Positions 59,356 to 64,000 of a DNA stretch of 64,000 nucleotides are shown one piece after another; the first letter of the stretch is position 1; the number at the start of each line of letters is the position of its first letter. Made by a program: the position numbers and the translations under genes. The notes under the pieces were generated by a model that worked only from the letters and a program-made list of their open reading frames with translations, was not told the DNA's origin and made no database searches. Source of the DNA: Parelaphostrongylus tenuis (taxonomy: Eukaryota > Nematoda > Chromadorea > Rhabditida > Metastrongylidae); the NCBI GenBank assembly GCA_019055375.1, contig JAHQIW010007136.1, positions 186,001 through 250,000 on the forward strand. Direction: 5' to 3'.

Positions 59356-59637
59356 TTACCAGACCACATGACAAGTTGGCTCAAATAATAATGAAAGAAT
59401 GCAATAGTCAAACGTATGCTATTCACCTAAGTGATTACTCACTTATGCTATGTAAGAACTTGTAAGGAATAAATTATTTTACGTCTATGAACATACGAAT
59501 GTCAACAGTGCTTTCCCACCTCACCAGACTGATCTTTTTGTGCCAATTTCATGATCGAACATAAACGTATGTATACCGATAAGCAAGTTCACAATAAAAG
59601 ACTGGTAATATTAAGCAGAAAAAAATCGGATATGGAC

Positions 59638-60041
59638 AAACCTTTACGGTTGAGTACTGTTGGCTCAAATTTTTGTTCTTCAACAAGAAGATGCAGAGCA
59701 GCATTGATGACAGATCTTCTGTCGTCGTCGATTACTAGGTACGACACTGAAGAAGAAGAGCTTTTTTCCTGCTTCTCATTACCGCTTAACTGAAGATATT
59801 CTTTCTTGACGGCGTGTCGAACCTGTTTCGTGAGGAAGTAACCATGAAAATCACCAACTGAACCAGAATTCGGATTTATGATTATCAATGTCGTATTAAT
59901 CTGCATGTTTCGCCCGCTGGTATTACTTGACACATCAGAGTTACATGGTTCGAGGGATGTTTTATTTTGGTAGGTCCATGAATCTTCTTCAGGTGTTCTA
60001 ACAGTAGCGCAATTTCGTGATGACTTTCTCAACGAACACAT
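59638..60041 (-). CDS. Coding exon, hydrophilic protein of unknown function
   Basis: The longest open frame of the window (150 codons from ATG 60041 to a stop at 59589). A donor-like G|gtttgt at 59637 would end the exon after FEPTVLNRKG. The start follows an acceptor (gttgcag) by 17 nt with a stop in between, so this could be a first exon with a trans-splice site. The product is Ser/Asn-rich with a Ser run (KSSSSSVS) and YLVIDDDRRSVINAALHLLV near the end. I recognise no domain. It may be downstream of, or part of, the coiled-coil gene at 62.6-62.9 kb; the phases do not join directly. Confidence 0.4.
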
Positions 60042-60182
60042 AAGTAATTACTTGAAACTGCAACACTAGCTCTTGAGAAATGTTGATTTGAAACGAAATT
60101 GGTTTCTCTTGTATTAATAATAGCGATCATTGACATTACAGTCTTGGTAAACTTTACCCTTTTCGAGTGAATAGTTCTAATA

Positions 60183-60867
60183 TTAAAAAGTTGACAACGA
60201 CATTGAATTTCTGCGCAGCACGCGGCGCCGTCGCGCTGCGAGAGCTTCGGCTACAATGACGCTGCGATAGATTTCCAGTGAAATGTGAATTCTTATGGTC
60301 ACGAAAAGAGATTTCACCGCCAATAGGTGGTTAAATATAGTAGAAGAGGCACTGATAAAGCTATTTGTAGCAGACGCAACGGCAATACTTTCTTCTAAAA
60401 CCTCGAATGTCGAAGGAAGAGCAGGTACCTATTAATACAAACTGTGCTTGCAAAACGTTAGCTTATCTCATCAGCAGAAAGTAAATTACGTGCCATCTTA
60501 TAACGCAAGCTTAGTGGGAGACGAAACATTTCTCCAGCTATTGAAAGACTGCAAAAACATGGATGCAAAATGAAGAAACGAAGTTATATAACAGCTGGAA
60601 ATATGTTTCCTTTCACAACATTGTGCTTTTCCTGTCAAAACATAAATAATAATTTGATGTATGGGTATTCCCTTAACTATAAAACCTTTTATGGAAGCCT
60701 TTTCTGCTATATTTCTTTATTCAATCGCGATCGTATTCCTTCAGTACCTCAGATTACCCAACAAATTCCCATATTTCCACTGCATGGTGTGATAAAAAAA
60801 GGCTCCCTCCGCCGCCGCGGCGTGCAGTCTAAGCTAATAACACCTCAGATCGCTGTCAACGTGTTAA
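60183..60867. mobile_element. TTAA-flanked non-autonomous DNA element, copy 2
   Basis: TTAA at 60183-60186 and 60864-60867, inner termini AAAGTTGACAACGAC and CACGTTGACAGCGAT (11 of 15 matching in inverse), sub-terminal GCACGCGGCGCCG and CCGCCGCCGCGG. It aligns with 45247-45868 through the whole length with indels. Confidence 0.7.
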
Positions 60868-61079
60868 ATCTCCTGCTCCCATCATTGATCACAGCAGGTC
60901 GTCTTCAATCGCATCAAGACGCTCACCTCGACCATTAAAGTCTAGAAATCTATAGTACAAAACTCATAAGTTACGCTTGTTCAACAATCTCAAACTCAAA
61001 TCAGCTGACACTACAAAGAATTCTTCCATTTCATGTCTAGTTCAAAGTTTTTTCTAGTAGGGCTCTTTTCGAGTTATTC

Positions 61080-61800
61080 GAAAGTAATGAGAAAGCGATC
61101 TTCCTCATTGAACAAGAACTTTTCATAGGAGTGTTAGCAATCATTCGGAAGCTTAAATCTCTGGCTACTGCGCTAAGTGCTCCCTTTATGGCAAGTTTTT
61201 TTCATAAATCTGTAGTACTCAGGATAAAATTATGTTCCACATCCGCAGCGCACTTAAACAGTTGCTTCGCAGGCAGAGCGAAAAGCACATGAGCATGTAG
61301 AGGATTTAGTGTACCATTAGAATTGTACATTTCATTGGAAGTTTCTTTGGAAGCGGAAAAAAATTTTTAGTCAAACATCAAGAAATGCTCTCCACATGTG
61401 ACGTTCCAACGCATTTCGATCGAGCTATCGGTCGCGGAGCGCCAAGTCGAATCTACGGCCACCAGAAACTCAGACCGTACATTGGCCGATAAACAAATGC
61501 ACCGAATATGTGAAACGCGATGCTATTCTGTAGTGAAATGTCTTCCAAGAAAACAAGCAAAGCGTTGGGATCGCGGAAACTTACGCGATCGAATAGTTAC
61601 TTATAGCTCGTGAAAAGAGTTTCGTGAAATAAGATATGCCTGTGTGGAACATAAATCTTTCCTTTCTGCTGCAGCGTTATAGTACGGCTCTCTCAAAAAC
61701 CGATACGTAGCGCAATAGCCAGAGGTTTAAGCTTGTGAATATTTACTTAGAGGGCAATGAAAAGTTTTTGTGCAGAGTAAGGGGTTGTTTCATTATTTTT
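61080..61800. repeat. Decayed dispersed repeats, family M
   Basis: GAACTTTTCATAGGAGTGTTAGCAATCATT matches one arm of 15966-16262; 61550-61615 matches the family M end. Fills the interval between coding exons on the minus strand. Confidence 0.45.
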
Positions 61801-62109
61801 CTCCAGATAACTAAAAAGAACTCAATAAAGCTCCCAGATTTATATCCACGATATTAAAATAAGAACGAGACATCTAAAATGTTCAGCTCTAGAACAATGT
61901 ACAACATGACCGCAGAGTTACCATCGTCGAATGCAAGAAGTGAAATCGAATAATTGTAATCGCAAATCTCCTAATTAATATGACACGCTATTAGTAGGAA
62001 TATACCAATCGACTATTCCTAAACCTTGCTATGAACATTTACATATTCTGTGAGAATGTTTAGTGTCTTTTTGAGGTTGCTGAATCAGTAGCGCGCATAC
62101 GTTTAGGCA

Positions 62110-62475
62110 ACACTTCATCAGTGCTGCACGCCCTAAACTGAGCAGTGCTTTATAGCAAGGAAGGATGAGGAGCGTTATCACTGACGTACCAACCTCGAAA
62201 AGGCTTTTAACATCTTCAATAACTATGTTGCATGTTAGAAGCAAGTTTCAAGAATTACCCGATTTATGCCTAGATAATTGTTGCCAGACGTACACAATCA
62301 ACTAAAAAATAATGGTGATATCACACGATGACGTGCCATCACCAAAACATCCTTCCATCCCTGCTGTAAAGTAGTGTTCAGCGTGGCGCGTGTGGCCACT
62401 GATGAAGCAGGCGGTATCGCCGAAGCTACGTATGCCTCTGACATATCAATCTTGAAAAGACTCTAAACATTAATA
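62110..62475. repeat. Dispersed repeat, family E (two pieces)
   Basis: CGTTATCACTGACGTACCAACCTCGAAAAGGC near 62175, and CCACTGATGAAGCAGGCGGTATCGCCGAAGC near 62398 with CTCTGACATATCAATC after it, as in the copies at 29920 and 32560. Confidence 0.5.
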
Positions 62476-62607
62476 GGCGGCCTTATAATAGGACAAATTC
62501 TTCAAAAGATCACGATTCCCGTGAAAATGTCAACTGAAAAGTATCCGTTTACACTTCAGGGAAATTAATTTCCGTTGAGAAGACTCTCAAAGCGCTTAGA
62601 CACTAAC

Positions 62608-62914
62608 CTTCAATGATCTACTCCGTTTTAGTTTCTCGTTTTCCTCCTGCAGATCAAAAAGAGTCCTTTGCTCACTTTCCAAAAGCATCTCACGTTTGTC
62701 AAGTGTGATTTTCATCTTAATGCAATCATGGCAAAGAAGTCTGTTTGAGAGCTAAATTCTCAAATTTTTCTTATACTCACGAAGGTGTTACCTGTTCTAG
62801 TTCGAGCACTGCATTATCCATTATCGTTTTCTGAACTCTTATCTCATCAGATAGCAATTTAGCAGTGCAGCTTTCTGAAATTTCTTCCAAACTGCTGACA
62901 CTGTGAGTAGCACG
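62608..62914 (-). CDS. Two exons of a coiled-coil protein
   Basis: Exons 62792-62914 (41 codons) and 62608-62715 (36 codons) join in phase 0: tttttag|CGT, CAG|gtaaca, ttaag|ATG, AAG|gttagt. The protein is charged with heptad-like spacing (LEEISES, LLSDEIRVQKTIMDNAVLELEQ, then LDKREMLLESEQ and LFDLQEENEKLKRSRSLK), as in a coiled coil. Function cannot be told from this piece. The 5' end lies toward 63-64 kb and the 3' continuation toward 60 kb; neither is resolved. A short ATG exon (MSKRGIV, about 63713-63733) is possible but its phase does not fit directly. Confidence 0.6.
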
Positions 62915-64000
62915 CTAAAAATGTCTAATTCAAAATTGAATCACTGTGAAGTATTTCCAGAAATGAAGATGACTCCAGACTACATTTTTGTGATAGTGTT
63001 TATTGGCCTTGAAACTACCCTCTATCTACATAAACGGGAAGACAACAAAATATCACGGTCCGTTTATACCACACTTGTCTAAGCATCCAACCCGAAATCG
63101 CCATAAAAATCATTGGACGAACAAAAAAAGCGATTGTTCTGAAGTCTATCAATATTCCTGATGTGGCTAGTGTAGTGGTAAAGATGAACCAAAGTCAACG
63201 TAAAGTGCTGGCTCAAATTTCTCCGTACTTATTGAGCCAACCAACCTCTCTGGAGTCTAGTATCAGAGTTGTATACGAAGAGCCTTCTCTAATTCACATA
63301 GTGTGACTAGTGCTTGTGATAGAATGTTAGATATCCCCTGGACAGGACCATTTGGCCATCTTTTGGTCAAGCAGCATTTGAACTCACTCGTAAAGCTATA
63401 TTTCATTTTAGGCTATAAGCGTGTATAGTGATGCGCATTTTATATGCAGACACTGAACTCCGAATTACAGTACATGACATACTTTGCTCAATAACGATGC
63501 TAGCTTCAATGAAAAGTCACGTGATTGTATATTCTTTGATGTCCTATTTGACATCGTCATATTTATGGTCTTTGAGAGAAGAACTGGTGGTGCGGCAGTG
63601 TGCAGTGCATATGATATCTTATTGCAGCATCTTACTTCTTGTAGATTAATCACTTTTACCAATACTATAGTTAAGTAGATTTTTTTGCTGTATGGATTAC
63701 TTACACAATTCCACGTTTAGACATCTTTTGAATGTAGGATGTGATAAACCAGATTGGGGAAAAAGATGCTCAACACCGCAATAAAAATAAAATTTTATGC
63801 TTGTTCTACGCAGTATCAATTAGTGCAAATATATGGAAATATCTAAGAAGTACTTCCATAAGAGATTTACATGACAACGCTAGTTATAGTTTATGAAATT
63901 TCAATTTGCTCCTCGAATATATCAAACGATGACGAAGAACAAAACTAAGAATCGAATTTTGAGACGCTATTGTTGGAGGCAAGAACTTTTGATAACAGAT
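62915..64000. other. Stretch without a supported exon
   Basis: A tRNA-like repeat scrap lies near 63165-63240 (CTAGTGTAGTGGTAAAGATG). Plus-strand frames at 63428-63678 overlap each other and minus frames, without splice signals or recognisable domains. Confidence 0.4.

Larger units (their letters stand above)
57795..59400. mobile_element. Hammerhead-ribozyme element cluster HA-3
   Basis: At least three inverted-arm units packed or nested together, with ribozymes at 57892-57966 (-), 58219-58282 (+), 58399-58460 (-), 58682-58744 (-), 58962-59024 (+) and 59293-59355 (+). Two subfamilies are mixed: one with GAUC-GCAA-GAUC stem II and AGGGCTGACTTAT outer arms (57.8-58.35 kb), one like HA-1/HA-2. 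Linkers with AACTCACAGTGTCGTACATTCGATTGC and its inverse recur (58566 and 58820). A SINE-like scrap (59165-59255) interrupts the last unit. Confidence 0.75.

Overview
This window reads as intron-rich, repeat-laden nuclear DNA of a nematode. Exons are short (36-234 bp) with GT/AG introns, several acceptors are the nematode-like TTTCAG or TTTTAG, and some start codons sit just after an acceptor, as in spliced-leader trans-splicing. Pepsin-family genes and decayed mariner/Tc1 transposases also fit. A strongylid (hookworm-like) parasite is my inference; the sequence does not prove it. No long uninterrupted ORF exists, and most short ORFs are repeat or shadow frames.

Layout. 1-10.6 kb, minus strand: two small multi-exon genes. 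One (95-2766) encodes an acidic Ser/Glu-rich protein of unknown function. The other (4789-10588) encodes a protein with a clean C2H2 zinc finger. 10.6-23 kb: mostly interspersed repeats (tRNA-derived SINEs, a TTAA-flanked foldback element with a GATA-type minisatellite core, other inverted-repeat elements and mariner relics). 23.05-28.0 kb and 38.95-42.97 kb, minus strand: two paralogous eight-exon pepsin-like aspartic protease genes with identical exon structure. Both catalytic motifs read DTS instead of DTG, and both copies carry 1-bp frame breaks. Their flanks are also duplicated (about 23.0-32.3 kb against 38.9-49.4 kb), so this is an old segmental duplication. 50-57.4 kb: two broken Tc1/mariner transposases, AT microsatellites and tandem repeats. 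59.6-62.9 kb, minus strand: coding exons of one or two further genes, one coiled-coil.

The most unusual content is a family of inverted-repeat elements (35.69-36.34, 48.08-48.50 and 57.8-59.4 kb) whose arms contain type I hammerhead self-cleaving ribozymes. Ten copies are visible. Six keep the full core (CUGANGA, a capped stem II, GAAA) with well-paired stems; one keeps the core with a weaker stem I; three are degenerate. The stems covary between copies. Two elements are bounded by 11-13 bp direct repeats and have asymmetric ends, which suggests retroposition (Penelope-like or retrozyme-like) rather than cut-and-paste.
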